Shown: piece by piece, positions 9,661 through 22,546 of the stretch | Layout: every line of letters starts with the position of its first letter | Numbering within the stretch: the first letter of the stretch is position 1 | Assembly (NCBI RefSeq): GCF_026212465.1 | Contig: NC_080053.1 | Coordinates: forward strand, 9,284,815-9,348,814 | Reading direction: 5' to 3' | Length of the DNA: 64,000 bases | Source: Amaranthus tricolor | Taxonomy: Eukaryota; Streptophyta; Magnoliopsida; Caryophyllales; Amaranthaceae | Notes under the pieces: generated by a model | Seen by the model: only the letters and a program-made list of their open reading frames with translations | Told to the model about the DNA's origin: nothing | Database searches by the model: none | Translations under genes and position numbers: made by a program

Positions 9661-9779
9661 GGGTGCGATCATACCAGCACTAATGCACCGGATCCCATCA
9701 GAACTCCGCAGTTAAGCGTGCTTGGGCGAGAGTAGTACTAGGATGGGTGACCTCCTGGGAAGTCCTCGTGTTGCACCCC
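9661..9779 (+). rRNA. 5S rRNA, copy 15
   Basis: Consensus gene. Spacer: tract 1 T11, a = A, b = T, tract 2 T15; next copy 671 bp on. Confidence 0.98.
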
Positions 9780-10331
9780 TTTTTCCCTCCTTTTTTTTTT
9801 TAATTTTTCTTATCTGTTTCCGCTGCACTTGAGCAGAAGGCATTTCAGTGGTTATCGTAGTATACTCCATGGAAGTAATTTTATTTATAAAAATATAACT
9901 CGCAACCGGGTCCCGACCTCGAATTTACGGGCACTCGAAAGATAGGACCCGTCGAGGCGGGTCGATGCGCATACGAACGAATTGTCCGAAAGAGGCGTGC
10001 GTCGGTGCGTTCGTGTAAGCGGAAATTGCACCGGGTCCCGTCGGAAGTCCCCGCGGAAGCGCGCCCGGCATGGATGGCCTCTTGATTTCCAAGTGTTGCG
10101 CGGATTTCTCAAATATTTTGTCGCTTTTTTGTTGCGAGTTCACCTGGCTTTTAAAGCCGGCGGACTCTTTTGTGAATCGGACAATACCGGGAGGGTGAAA
10201 AACGGTATTTGGGAAGGAGAAGGCTCGAAATAGGGGTCTCGGCTGCGAATTTACGAGCTTTGGAATGCTCTGGTTTTTTTTTTTTTTTGGGCGGCATTGC
10301 GCATGTAAACAAATTGCTACGGTGAATGAAC

Positions 10332-10450
10332 GGGTGCGATCATACCAGCACTAATGCACCGGATCCCATCAGAACTCCGCAGTTAAGCGTGCTTGGGCGA
10401 GAGTAGTACTAGGATGGGTGACCTCCTGGGAAGTCCTCGTGTTGCACCCC
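10332..10450 (+). rRNA. 5S rRNA, copy 16
   Basis: Consensus gene. Spacer: tract 1 T11, a = A, b = T, tract 2 T16, with a private C to T at 10967 (GGCGGTATT) inside the upstream region of copy 17; next copy 672 bp on. This is the last unit of the uniform T-type block. Confidence 0.98.
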
Positions 10451-11003
10451 TTTTTCCCTCCTTTTTTTTTTTAATTTTTCTTATCTGTTTCCGCTGCACT
10501 TGAGCAGAAGGCATTTCAGTGGTTATCGTAGTATACTCCATGGAAGTAATTTTATTTATAAAAATATAACTCGCAACCGGGTCCCGACCTCGAATTTACG
10601 GGCACTCGAAAGATAGGACCCGTCGAGGCGGGTCGATGCGCATACGAACGAATTGTCCGAAAGAGGCGTGCGTCGGTGCGTTCGTGTAAGCGGAAATTGC
10701 ACCGGGTCCCGTCGGAAGTCCCCGCGGAAGCGCGCCCGGCATGGATGGCCTCTTGATTTCCAAGTGTTGCGCGGATTTCTCAAATATTTTGTCGCTTTTT
10801 TGTTGCGAGTTCACCTGGCTTTTAAAGCCGGCGGACTCTTTTGTGAATCGGACAATACCGGGAGGGTGAAAAACGGTATTTGGGAAGGAGAAGGCTCGAA
10901 ATAGGGGTCTCGGCTGCGAATTTACGAGCTTTGGAATGCTCTGGTTTTTTTTTTTTTTTTGGGCGGTATTGCGCATGTAAACAAATTGCTACGGTGAATG
11001 AAC

Positions 11004-11122
11004 GGGTGCGATCATACCAGCACTAATGCACCGGATCCCATCAGAACTCCGCAGTTAAGCGTGCTTGGGCGAGAGTAGTACTAGGATGGGTGACCTCCTG
11101 GGAAGTCCTCGTGTTGCACCCC
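11004..11122 (+). rRNA. 5S rRNA, copy 17
   Basis: Consensus gene; its upstream region has the private change at 10967 (-37). Spacer: tract 1 T11, a = A, b = C (11553, first C-type), tract 2 T16; next copy 672 bp on. Confidence 0.98.
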
Positions 11123-11675
11123 TTTTTCCCTCCTTTTTTTTTTTAATTTTTCTTATCTGTTTCCGCTGCACTTGAGCAGAAGGCATTTCAGTGGTTATCG
11201 TAGTATACTCCATGGAAGTAATTTTATTTATAAAAATATAACTCGCAACCGGGTCCCGACCTCGAATTTACGGGCACTCGAAAGATAGGACCCGTCGAGG
11301 CGGGTCGATGCGCATACGAACGAATTGTCCGAAAGAGGCGTGCGTCGGTGCGTTCGTGTAAGCGGAAATTGCACCGGGTCCCGTCGGAAGTCCCCGCGGA
11401 AGCGCGCCCGGCATGGATGGCCTCTTGATTTCCAAGTGTTGCGCGGATTTCTCAAATATTTTGTCGCTTTTTTGTTGCGAGTTCACCTGGCTTTTAAAGC
11501 CGGCGGACTCTTTTGTGAATCGGACAATACCGGGAGGGTGAAAAACGGTATTCGGGAAGGAGAAGGCTCGAAATAGGGGTCTCGGCTGCGAATTTACGAG
11601 CTTTGGAATGCTCTGGTTTTTTTTTTTTTTTTGGGCGGCATTGCGCATGTAAACAAATTGCTACGGTGAATGAAC

Positions 11676-11794
11676 GGGTGCGATCATACCAGCACTAATG
11701 CACCGGATCCCATCAGAACTCCGCAGTTAAGCGTGCTTGGGCGAGAGTAGTACTAGGATGGGTGACCTCCTGGGAAGTCCTCGTGTTGCACCCC
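11676..11794 (+). rRNA. 5S rRNA, copy 18
   Basis: Consensus gene. Spacer: tract 1 T11, a = A, b = C, tract 2 T16; next copy 672 bp on. Confidence 0.98.
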
Positions 11795-12347
11795 TTTTTC
11801 CCTCCTTTTTTTTTTTAATTTTTCTTATCTGTTTCCGCTGCACTTGAGCAGAAGGCATTTCAGTGGTTATCGTAGTATACTCCATGGAAGTAATTTTATT
11901 TATAAAAATATAACTCGCAACCGGGTCCCGACCTCGAATTTACGGGCACTCGAAAGATAGGACCCGTCGAGGCGGGTCGATGCGCATACGAACGAATTGT
12001 CCGAAAGAGGCGTGCGTCGGTGCGTTCGTGTAAGCGGAAATTGCACCGGGTCCCGTCGGAAGTCCCCGCGGAAGCGCGCCCGGCATGGATGGCCTCTTGA
12101 TTTCCAAGTGTTGCGCGGATTTCTCAAATATTTTGTCGCTTTTTTGTTGCGAGTTCACCTGGCTTTTAAAGCCGGCGGACTCTTTTGTGAATCGGACAAT
12201 ACCGGGAGGGTGAAAAACGGTATTCGGGAAGGAGAAGGCTCGAAATAGGGGTCTCGGCTGCGAATTTACGAGCTTTGGAATGCTCTGGTTTTTTTTTTTT
12301 TTTTGGGCGGCATTGCGCATGTAAACAAATTGCTACGGTGAATGAAC

Positions 12348-12466
12348 GGGTGCGATCATACCAGCACTAATGCACCGGATCCCATCAGAACTCCGCAGTT
12401 AAGCGTGCTTGGGCGAGAGTAGTACTAGGATGGGTGACCTCCTGGGAAGTCCTCGTGTTGCACCCC
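12348..12466 (+). rRNA. 5S rRNA, copy 19
   Basis: Consensus gene. Spacer: tract 1 T11, a = A, b = C, tract 2 T16; next copy 672 bp on. Confidence 0.98.
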
Positions 12467-13019
12467 TTTTTCCCTCCTTTTTTTTTTTAATTTTTCTTAT
12501 CTGTTTCCGCTGCACTTGAGCAGAAGGCATTTCAGTGGTTATCGTAGTATACTCCATGGAAGTAATTTTATTTATAAAAATATAACTCGCAACCGGGTCC
12601 CGACCTCGAATTTACGGGCACTCGAAAGATAGGACCCGTCGAGGCGGGTCGATGCGCATACGAACGAATTGTCCGAAAGAGGCGTGCGTCGGTGCGTTCG
12701 TGTAAGCGGAAATTGCACCGGGTCCCGTCGGAAGTCCCCGCGGAAGCGCGCCCGGCATGGATGGCCTCTTGATTTCCAAGTGTTGCGCGGATTTCTCAAA
12801 TATTTTGTCGCTTTTTTGTTGCGAGTTCACCTGGCTTTTAAAGCCGGCGGACTCTTTTGTGAATCGGACAATACCGGGAGGGTGAAAAACGGTATTCGGG
12901 AAGGAGAAGGCTCGAAATAGGGGTCTCGGCTGCGAATTTACGAGCTTTGGAATGCTCTGGTTTTTTTTTTTTTTTTGGGCGGCATTGCGCATGTAAACAA
13001 ATTGCTACGGTGAATGAAC

Positions 13020-13138
13020 GGGTGCGATCATACCAGCACTAATGCACCGGATCCCATCAGAACTCCGCAGTTAAGCGTGCTTGGGCGAGAGTAGTACTAG
13101 GATGGGTGACCTCCTGGGAAGTCCTCGTGTTGCACCCC
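13020..13138 (+). rRNA. 5S rRNA, copy 20
   Basis: Consensus gene. Spacer: tract 1 T11, a = A, b = C, tract 2 T16; next copy 672 bp on. Confidence 0.98.
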
Positions 13139-13691
13139 TTTTTCCCTCCTTTTTTTTTTTAATTTTTCTTATCTGTTTCCGCTGCACTTGAGCAGAAGGC
13201 ATTTCAGTGGTTATCGTAGTATACTCCATGGAAGTAATTTTATTTATAAAAATATAACTCGCAACCGGGTCCCGACCTCGAATTTACGGGCACTCGAAAG
13301 ATAGGACCCGTCGAGGCGGGTCGATGCGCATACGAACGAATTGTCCGAAAGAGGCGTGCGTCGGTGCGTTCGTGTAAGCGGAAATTGCACCGGGTCCCGT
13401 CGGAAGTCCCCGCGGAAGCGCGCCCGGCATGGATGGCCTCTTGATTTCCAAGTGTTGCGCGGATTTCTCAAATATTTTGTCGCTTTTTTGTTGCGAGTTC
13501 ACCTGGCTTTTAAAGCCGGCGGACTCTTTTGTGAATCGGACAATACCGGGAGGGTGAAAAACGGTATTCGGGAAGGAGAAGGCTCGAAATAGGGGTCTCG
13601 GCTGCGAATTTACGAGCTTTGGAATGCTCTGGTTTTTTTTTTTTTTTTGGGCGGCATTGCGCATGTAAACAAATTGCTACGGTGAATGAAC

Positions 13692-13810
13692 GGGTGCGAT
13701 CATACCAGCACTAATGCACCGGATCCCATCAGAACTCCGCAGTTAAGCGTGCTTGGGCGAGAGTAGTACTAGGATGGGTGACCTCCTGGGAAGTCCTCGT
13801 GTTGCACCCC
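13692..13810 (+). rRNA. 5S rRNA, copy 21
   Basis: Consensus gene. Spacer: tract 1 T12, a = A, b = C, tract 2 T15; the two length changes cancel, so the next copy is 672 bp on. Confidence 0.98.
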
Positions 13811-14363
13811 TTTTTCCCTCCTTTTTTTTTTTTAATTTTTCTTATCTGTTTCCGCTGCACTTGAGCAGAAGGCATTTCAGTGGTTATCGTAGTATACTCC
13901 ATGGAAGTAATTTTATTTATAAAAATATAACTCGCAACCGGGTCCCGACCTCGAATTTACGGGCACTCGAAAGATAGGACCCGTCGAGGCGGGTCGATGC
14001 GCATACGAACGAATTGTCCGAAAGAGGCGTGCGTCGGTGCGTTCGTGTAAGCGGAAATTGCACCGGGTCCCGTCGGAAGTCCCCGCGGAAGCGCGCCCGG
14101 CATGGATGGCCTCTTGATTTCCAAGTGTTGCGCGGATTTCTCAAATATTTTGTCGCTTTTTTGTTGCGAGTTCACCTGGCTTTTAAAGCCGGCGGACTCT
14201 TTTGTGAATCGGACAATACCGGGAGGGTGAAAAACGGTATTCGGGAAGGAGAAGGCTCGAAATAGGGGTCTCGGCTGCGAATTTACGAGCTTTGGAATGC
14301 TCTGGTTTTTTTTTTTTTTTGGGCGGCATTGCGCATGTAAACAAATTGCTACGGTGAATGAAC

Positions 14364-14482
14364 GGGTGCGATCATACCAGCACTAATGCACCGGATCCCA
14401 TCAGAACTCCGCAGTTAAGCGTGCTTGGGCGAGAGTAGTACTAGGATGGGTGACCTCCTGGGAAGTCCTCGTGTTGCACCCC
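14364..14482 (+). rRNA. 5S rRNA, copy 22
   Basis: Consensus gene. Spacer: tract 1 T11, a = A, b = C, tract 2 T15; next copy 671 bp on. Confidence 0.98.
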
Positions 14483-15034
14483 TTTTTCCCTCCTTTTTTT
14501 TTTTAATTTTTCTTATCTGTTTCCGCTGCACTTGAGCAGAAGGCATTTCAGTGGTTATCGTAGTATACTCCATGGAAGTAATTTTATTTATAAAAATATA
14601 ACTCGCAACCGGGTCCCGACCTCGAATTTACGGGCACTCGAAAGATAGGACCCGTCGAGGCGGGTCGATGCGCATACGAACGAATTGTCCGAAAGAGGCG
14701 TGCGTCGGTGCGTTCGTGTAAGCGGAAATTGCACCGGGTCCCGTCGGAAGTCCCCGCGGAAGCGCGCCCGGCATGGATGGCCTCTTGATTTCCAAGTGTT
14801 GCGCGGATTTCTCAAATATTTTGTCGCTTTTTTGTTGCGAGTTCACCTGGCTTTTAAAGCCGGCGGACTCTTTTGTGAATCGGACAATACCGGGAGGGTG
14901 AAAAACGGTATTCGGGAAGGAGAAGGCTCGAAATAGGGGTCTCGGCTGCGAATTTACGAGCTTTGGAATGCTCTGGTTTTTTTTTTTTTTTGGGCGGCAT
15001 TGCGCATGTAAACAAATTGCTACGGTGAATGAAC

Positions 15035-15153
15035 GGGTGCGATCATACCAGCACTAATGCACCGGATCCCATCAGAACTCCGCAGTTAAGCGTGCTTGGG
15101 CGAGAGTAGTACTAGGATGGGTGACCTCCTGGGAAGTCCTCGTGTTGCACCCC
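15035..15153 (+). rRNA. 5S rRNA, copy 23
   Basis: Consensus gene. Spacer: tract 1 T10, a = T (15485, first a-variant), b = C, tract 2 T17; next copy 672 bp on. The mosaic part of the array begins here. Confidence 0.98.
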
Positions 15154-15706
15154 TTTTTCCCTCCTTTTTTTTTTAATTTTTCTTATCTGTTTCCGCTGCA
15201 CTTGAGCAGAAGGCATTTCAGTGGTTATCGTAGTATACTCCATGGAAGTAATTTTATTTATAAAAATATAACTCGCAACCGGGTCCCGACCTCGAATTTA
15301 CGGGCACTCGAAAGATAGGACCCGTCGAGGCGGGTCGATGCGCATACGAACGAATTGTCCGAAAGAGGCGTGCGTCGGTGCGTTCGTGTAAGCGGAAATT
15401 GCACCGGGTCCCGTCGGAAGTCCCCGCGGAAGCGCGCCCGGCATGGATGGCCTCTTGATTTCCAAGTGTTGCGCGGATTTCTCATATATTTTGTCGCTTT
15501 TTTGTTGCGAGTTCACCTGGCTTTTAAAGCCGGCGGACTCTTTTGTGAATCGGACAATACCGGGAGGGTGAAAAACGGTATTCGGGAAGGAGAAGGCTCG
15601 AAATAGGGGTCTCGGCTGCGAATTTACGAGCTTTGGAATGCTCTGGTTTTTTTTTTTTTTTTTGGGCGGCATTGCGCATGTAAACAAATTGCTACGGTGA
15701 ATGAAC

Positions 15707-15825
15707 GGGTGCGATCATACCAGCACTAATGCACCGGATCCCATCAGAACTCCGCAGTTAAGCGTGCTTGGGCGAGAGTAGTACTAGGATGGGTGACCTC
15801 CTGGGAAGTCCTCGTGTTGCACCCC
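15707..15825 (+). rRNA. 5S rRNA, copy 24
   Basis: Consensus gene. Spacer: tract 1 T10, a = A, b = T, tract 2 T17; next copy 672 bp on. Confidence 0.98.
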
Positions 15826-16378
15826 TTTTTCCCTCCTTTTTTTTTTAATTTTTCTTATCTGTTTCCGCTGCACTTGAGCAGAAGGCATTTCAGTGGTTAT
15901 CGTAGTATACTCCATGGAAGTAATTTTATTTATAAAAATATAACTCGCAACCGGGTCCCGACCTCGAATTTACGGGCACTCGAAAGATAGGACCCGTCGA
16001 GGCGGGTCGATGCGCATACGAACGAATTGTCCGAAAGAGGCGTGCGTCGGTGCGTTCGTGTAAGCGGAAATTGCACCGGGTCCCGTCGGAAGTCCCCGCG
16101 GAAGCGCGCCCGGCATGGATGGCCTCTTGATTTCCAAGTGTTGCGCGGATTTCTCAAATATTTTGTCGCTTTTTTGTTGCGAGTTCACCTGGCTTTTAAA
16201 GCCGGCGGACTCTTTTGTGAATCGGACAATACCGGGAGGGTGAAAAACGGTATTTGGGAAGGAGAAGGCTCGAAATAGGGGTCTCGGCTGCGAATTTACG
16301 AGCTTTGGAATGCTCTGGTTTTTTTTTTTTTTTTTGGGCGGCATTGCGCATGTAAACAAATTGCTACGGTGAATGAAC

Positions 16379-16497
16379 GGGTGCGATCATACCAGCACTA
16401 ATGCACCGGATCCCATCAGAACTCCGCAGTTAAGCGTGCTTGGGCGAGAGTAGTACTAGGATGGGTGACCTCCTGGGAAGTCCTCGTGTTGCACCCC
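16379..16497 (+). rRNA. 5S rRNA, copy 25
   Basis: Consensus gene. Spacer: tract 1 T11, a = T, b = C, tract 2 T17, private T to A at 16732 (TTCGAGTAAG); next copy 673 bp on. Confidence 0.98.
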
Positions 16498-17051
16498 TTT
16501 TTCCCTCCTTTTTTTTTTTAATTTTTCTTATCTGTTTCCGCTGCACTTGAGCAGAAGGCATTTCAGTGGTTATCGTAGTATACTCCATGGAAGTAATTTT
16601 ATTTATAAAAATATAACTCGCAACCGGGTCCCGACCTCGAATTTACGGGCACTCGAAAGATAGGACCCGTCGAGGCGGGTCGATGCGCATACGAACGAAT
16701 TGTCCGAAAGAGGCGTGCGTCGGTGCGTTCGAGTAAGCGGAAATTGCACCGGGTCCCGTCGGAAGTCCCCGCGGAAGCGCGCCCGGCATGGATGGCCTCT
16801 TGATTTCCAAGTGTTGCGCGGATTTCTCATATATTTTGTCGCTTTTTTGTTGCGAGTTCACCTGGCTTTTAAAGCCGGCGGACTCTTTTGTGAATCGGAC
16901 AATACCGGGAGGGTGAAAAACGGTATTCGGGAAGGAGAAGGCTCGAAATAGGGGTCTCGGCTGCGAATTTACGAGCTTTGGAATGCTCTGGTTTTTTTTT
17001 TTTTTTTTGGGCGGCATTGCGCATGTAAACAAATTGCTACGGTGAATGAAC

Positions 17052-17170
17052 GGGTGCGATCATACCAGCACTAATGCACCGGATCCCATCAGAACTCCGC
17101 AGTTAAGCGTGCTTGGGCGAGAGTAGTACTAGGATGGGTGACCTCCTGGGAAGTCCTCGTGTTGCACCCC
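17052..17170 (+). rRNA. 5S rRNA, copy 26
   Basis: Consensus gene. Spacer: tract 1 T11, a = A, b = T, tract 2 T17; next copy 673 bp on. Confidence 0.98.
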
Positions 17171-17724
17171 TTTTTCCCTCCTTTTTTTTTTTAATTTTTC
17201 TTATCTGTTTCCGCTGCACTTGAGCAGAAGGCATTTCAGTGGTTATCGTAGTATACTCCATGGAAGTAATTTTATTTATAAAAATATAACTCGCAACCGG
17301 GTCCCGACCTCGAATTTACGGGCACTCGAAAGATAGGACCCGTCGAGGCGGGTCGATGCGCATACGAACGAATTGTCCGAAAGAGGCGTGCGTCGGTGCG
17401 TTCGTGTAAGCGGAAATTGCACCGGGTCCCGTCGGAAGTCCCCGCGGAAGCGCGCCCGGCATGGATGGCCTCTTGATTTCCAAGTGTTGCGCGGATTTCT
17501 CAAATATTTTGTCGCTTTTTTGTTGCGAGTTCACCTGGCTTTTAAAGCCGGCGGACTCTTTTGTGAATCGGACAATACCGGGAGGGTGAAAAACGGTATT
17601 TGGGAAGGAGAAGGCTCGAAATAGGGGTCTCGGCTGCGAATTTACGAGCTTTGGAATGCTCTGGTTTTTTTTTTTTTTTTTGGGCGGCATTGCGCATGTA
17701 AACAAATTGCTACGGTGAATGAAC

Positions 17725-17843
17725 GGGTGCGATCATACCAGCACTAATGCACCGGATCCCATCAGAACTCCGCAGTTAAGCGTGCTTGGGCGAGAGTAGT
17801 ACTAGGATGGGTGACCTCCTGGGAAGTCCTCGTGTTGCACCCC
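17725..17843 (+). rRNA. 5S rRNA, copy 27
   Basis: Consensus gene. Spacer: tract 1 T11, a = T, b = C, tract 2 T16; next copy 672 bp on. Confidence 0.98.
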
Positions 17844-18396
17844 TTTTTCCCTCCTTTTTTTTTTTAATTTTTCTTATCTGTTTCCGCTGCACTTGAGCAG
17901 AAGGCATTTCAGTGGTTATCGTAGTATACTCCATGGAAGTAATTTTATTTATAAAAATATAACTCGCAACCGGGTCCCGACCTCGAATTTACGGGCACTC
18001 GAAAGATAGGACCCGTCGAGGCGGGTCGATGCGCATACGAACGAATTGTCCGAAAGAGGCGTGCGTCGGTGCGTTCGTGTAAGCGGAAATTGCACCGGGT
18101 CCCGTCGGAAGTCCCCGCGGAAGCGCGCCCGGCATGGATGGCCTCTTGATTTCCAAGTGTTGCGCGGATTTCTCATATATTTTGTCGCTTTTTTGTTGCG
18201 AGTTCACCTGGCTTTTAAAGCCGGCGGACTCTTTTGTGAATCGGACAATACCGGGAGGGTGAAAAACGGTATTCGGGAAGGAGAAGGCTCGAAATAGGGG
18301 TCTCGGCTGCGAATTTACGAGCTTTGGAATGCTCTGGTTTTTTTTTTTTTTTTGGGCGGCATTGCGCATGTAAACAAATTGCTACGGTGAATGAAC

Positions 18397-18515
18397 GGGT
18401 GCGATCATACCAGCACTAATGCACCGGATCCCATCAGAACTCCGCAGTTAAGCGTGCTTGGGCGAGAGTAGTACTAGGATGGGTGACCTCCTGGGAAGTC
18501 CTCGTGTTGCACCCC
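18397..18515 (+). rRNA. 5S rRNA, copy 28
   Basis: Consensus gene. Spacer: tract 1 T11, a = A, b = C, tract 2 T16; next copy 672 bp on. Confidence 0.98.
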
Positions 18516-19068
18516 TTTTTCCCTCCTTTTTTTTTTTAATTTTTCTTATCTGTTTCCGCTGCACTTGAGCAGAAGGCATTTCAGTGGTTATCGTAGTATA
18601 CTCCATGGAAGTAATTTTATTTATAAAAATATAACTCGCAACCGGGTCCCGACCTCGAATTTACGGGCACTCGAAAGATAGGACCCGTCGAGGCGGGTCG
18701 ATGCGCATACGAACGAATTGTCCGAAAGAGGCGTGCGTCGGTGCGTTCGTGTAAGCGGAAATTGCACCGGGTCCCGTCGGAAGTCCCCGCGGAAGCGCGC
18801 CCGGCATGGATGGCCTCTTGATTTCCAAGTGTTGCGCGGATTTCTCAAATATTTTGTCGCTTTTTTGTTGCGAGTTCACCTGGCTTTTAAAGCCGGCGGA
18901 CTCTTTTGTGAATCGGACAATACCGGGAGGGTGAAAAACGGTATTCGGGAAGGAGAAGGCTCGAAATAGGGGTCTCGGCTGCGAATTTACGAGCTTTGGA
19001 ATGCTCTGGTTTTTTTTTTTTTTTTGGGCGGCATTGCGCATGTAAACAAATTGCTACGGTGAATGAAC

Positions 19069-19187
19069 GGGTGCGATCATACCAGCACTAATGCACCGGA
19101 TCCCATCAGAACTCCGCAGTTAAGCGTGCTTGGGCGAGAGTAGTACTAGGATGGGTGACCTCCTGGGAAGTCCTCGTGTTGCACCCC
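19069..19187 (+). rRNA. 5S rRNA, copy 29
   Basis: Consensus gene. Spacer: tract 1 T11, a = A, b = C, tract 2 T16; next copy 672 bp on. Confidence 0.98.
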
Positions 19188-19740
19188 TTTTTCCCTCCTT
19201 TTTTTTTTTAATTTTTCTTATCTGTTTCCGCTGCACTTGAGCAGAAGGCATTTCAGTGGTTATCGTAGTATACTCCATGGAAGTAATTTTATTTATAAAA
19301 ATATAACTCGCAACCGGGTCCCGACCTCGAATTTACGGGCACTCGAAAGATAGGACCCGTCGAGGCGGGTCGATGCGCATACGAACGAATTGTCCGAAAG
19401 AGGCGTGCGTCGGTGCGTTCGTGTAAGCGGAAATTGCACCGGGTCCCGTCGGAAGTCCCCGCGGAAGCGCGCCCGGCATGGATGGCCTCTTGATTTCCAA
19501 GTGTTGCGCGGATTTCTCAAATATTTTGTCGCTTTTTTGTTGCGAGTTCACCTGGCTTTTAAAGCCGGCGGACTCTTTTGTGAATCGGACAATACCGGGA
19601 GGGTGAAAAACGGTATTCGGGAAGGAGAAGGCTCGAAATAGGGGTCTCGGCTGCGAATTTACGAGCTTTGGAATGCTCTGGTTTTTTTTTTTTTTTTGGG
19701 CGGCATTGCGCATGTAAACAAATTGCTACGGTGAATGAAC

Positions 19741-19859
19741 GGGTGCGATCATACCAGCACTAATGCACCGGATCCCATCAGAACTCCGCAGTTAAGCGTG
19801 CTTGGGCGAGAGTAGTACTAGGATGGGTGACCTCCTGGGAAGTCCTCGTGTTGCACCCC
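19741..19859 (+). rRNA. 5S rRNA, copy 30
   Basis: Consensus gene. Spacer: tract 1 T11, a = T, b = C, tract 2 T16; next copy 672 bp on. Confidence 0.98.
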
Positions 19860-20412
19860 TTTTTCCCTCCTTTTTTTTTTTAATTTTTCTTATCTGTTTC
19901 CGCTGCACTTGAGCAGAAGGCATTTCAGTGGTTATCGTAGTATACTCCATGGAAGTAATTTTATTTATAAAAATATAACTCGCAACCGGGTCCCGACCTC
20001 GAATTTACGGGCACTCGAAAGATAGGACCCGTCGAGGCGGGTCGATGCGCATACGAACGAATTGTCCGAAAGAGGCGTGCGTCGGTGCGTTCGTGTAAGC
20101 GGAAATTGCACCGGGTCCCGTCGGAAGTCCCCGCGGAAGCGCGCCCGGCATGGATGGCCTCTTGATTTCCAAGTGTTGCGCGGATTTCTCATATATTTTG
20201 TCGCTTTTTTGTTGCGAGTTCACCTGGCTTTTAAAGCCGGCGGACTCTTTTGTGAATCGGACAATACCGGGAGGGTGAAAAACGGTATTCGGGAAGGAGA
20301 AGGCTCGAAATAGGGGTCTCGGCTGCGAATTTACGAGCTTTGGAATGCTCTGGTTTTTTTTTTTTTTTTGGGCGGCATTGCGCATGTAAACAAATTGCTA
20401 CGGTGAATGAAC

Positions 20413-20531
20413 GGGTGCGATCATACCAGCACTAATGCACCGGATCCCATCAGAACTCCGCAGTTAAGCGTGCTTGGGCGAGAGTAGTACTAGGATGGGT
20501 GACCTCCTGGGAAGTCCTCGTGTTGCACCCC
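20413..20531 (+). rRNA. 5S rRNA, copy 31
   Basis: Consensus gene. Spacer: tract 1 T10, a = A, b = C, tract 2 T16; next copy 671 bp on. Confidence 0.98.
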
Positions 20532-21083
20532 TTTTTCCCTCCTTTTTTTTTTAATTTTTCTTATCTGTTTCCGCTGCACTTGAGCAGAAGGCATTTCAGT
20601 GGTTATCGTAGTATACTCCATGGAAGTAATTTTATTTATAAAAATATAACTCGCAACCGGGTCCCGACCTCGAATTTACGGGCACTCGAAAGATAGGACC
20701 CGTCGAGGCGGGTCGATGCGCATACGAACGAATTGTCCGAAAGAGGCGTGCGTCGGTGCGTTCGTGTAAGCGGAAATTGCACCGGGTCCCGTCGGAAGTC
20801 CCCGCGGAAGCGCGCCCGGCATGGATGGCCTCTTGATTTCCAAGTGTTGCGCGGATTTCTCAAATATTTTGTCGCTTTTTTGTTGCGAGTTCACCTGGCT
20901 TTTAAAGCCGGCGGACTCTTTTGTGAATCGGACAATACCGGGAGGGTGAAAAACGGTATTCGGGAAGGAGAAGGCTCGAAATAGGGGTCTCGGCTGCGAA
21001 TTTACGAGCTTTGGAATGCTCTGGTTTTTTTTTTTTTTTTGGGCGGCATTGCGCATGTAAACAAATTGCTACGGTGAATGAAC

Positions 21084-21202
21084 GGGTGCGATCATACCAG
21101 CACTAATGCACCGGATCCCATCAGAACTCCGCAGTTAAGCGTGCTTGGGCGAGAGTAGTACTAGGATGGGTGACCTCCTGGGAAGTCCTCGTGTTGCACC
21201 CC
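21084..21202 (+). rRNA. 5S rRNA, copy 32
   Basis: Consensus gene. Spacer: tract 1 T11, a = A, b = C, tract 2 T16; next copy 672 bp on. Confidence 0.98.
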
Positions 21203-21755
21203 TTTTTCCCTCCTTTTTTTTTTTAATTTTTCTTATCTGTTTCCGCTGCACTTGAGCAGAAGGCATTTCAGTGGTTATCGTAGTATACTCCATGGAAGTA
21301 ATTTTATTTATAAAAATATAACTCGCAACCGGGTCCCGACCTCGAATTTACGGGCACTCGAAAGATAGGACCCGTCGAGGCGGGTCGATGCGCATACGAA
21401 CGAATTGTCCGAAAGAGGCGTGCGTCGGTGCGTTCGTGTAAGCGGAAATTGCACCGGGTCCCGTCGGAAGTCCCCGCGGAAGCGCGCCCGGCATGGATGG
21501 CCTCTTGATTTCCAAGTGTTGCGCGGATTTCTCAAATATTTTGTCGCTTTTTTGTTGCGAGTTCACCTGGCTTTTAAAGCCGGCGGACTCTTTTGTGAAT
21601 CGGACAATACCGGGAGGGTGAAAAACGGTATTCGGGAAGGAGAAGGCTCGAAATAGGGGTCTCGGCTGCGAATTTACGAGCTTTGGAATGCTCTGGTTTT
21701 TTTTTTTTTTTTGGGCGGCATTGCGCATGTAAACAAATTGCTACGGTGAATGAAC

Positions 21756-21874
21756 GGGTGCGATCATACCAGCACTAATGCACCGGATCCCATCAGAACT
21801 CCGCAGTTAAGCGTGCTTGGGCGAGAGTAGTACTAGGATGGGTGACCTCCTGGGAAGTCCTCGTGTTGCACCCC
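21756..21874 (+). rRNA. 5S rRNA, copy 33
   Basis: Consensus gene. Spacer: tract 1 T11, a = T, b = C, tract 2 T16; next copy 672 bp on. Confidence 0.98.
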
Positions 21875-22427
21875 TTTTTCCCTCCTTTTTTTTTTTAATT
21901 TTTCTTATCTGTTTCCGCTGCACTTGAGCAGAAGGCATTTCAGTGGTTATCGTAGTATACTCCATGGAAGTAATTTTATTTATAAAAATATAACTCGCAA
22001 CCGGGTCCCGACCTCGAATTTACGGGCACTCGAAAGATAGGACCCGTCGAGGCGGGTCGATGCGCATACGAACGAATTGTCCGAAAGAGGCGTGCGTCGG
22101 TGCGTTCGTGTAAGCGGAAATTGCACCGGGTCCCGTCGGAAGTCCCCGCGGAAGCGCGCCCGGCATGGATGGCCTCTTGATTTCCAAGTGTTGCGCGGAT
22201 TTCTCATATATTTTGTCGCTTTTTTGTTGCGAGTTCACCTGGCTTTTAAAGCCGGCGGACTCTTTTGTGAATCGGACAATACCGGGAGGGTGAAAAACGG
22301 TATTCGGGAAGGAGAAGGCTCGAAATAGGGGTCTCGGCTGCGAATTTACGAGCTTTGGAATGCTCTGGTTTTTTTTTTTTTTTTGGGCGGCATTGCGCAT
22401 GTAAACAAATTGCTACGGTGAATGAAC

Positions 22428-22546
22428 GGGTGCGATCATACCAGCACTAATGCACCGGATCCCATCAGAACTCCGCAGTTAAGCGTGCTTGGGCGAGAGT
22501 AGTACTAGGATGGGTGACCTCCTGGGAAGTCCTCGTGTTGCACCCC
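22428..22546 (+). rRNA. 5S rRNA, copy 34
   Basis: Consensus gene. Spacer: tract 1 T10, a = A, b = C, tract 2 T15; next copy only 670 bp on, one of the three shortest units. Confidence 0.98.

Noticed and set aside
15121..15318. Open frames of 65-77 codons that start in the 5S gene and run into the spacer
   Set aside because: They overlap the 3' part of a 5S rRNA gene and appear only when tract 1 has certain lengths; they are chance frames.
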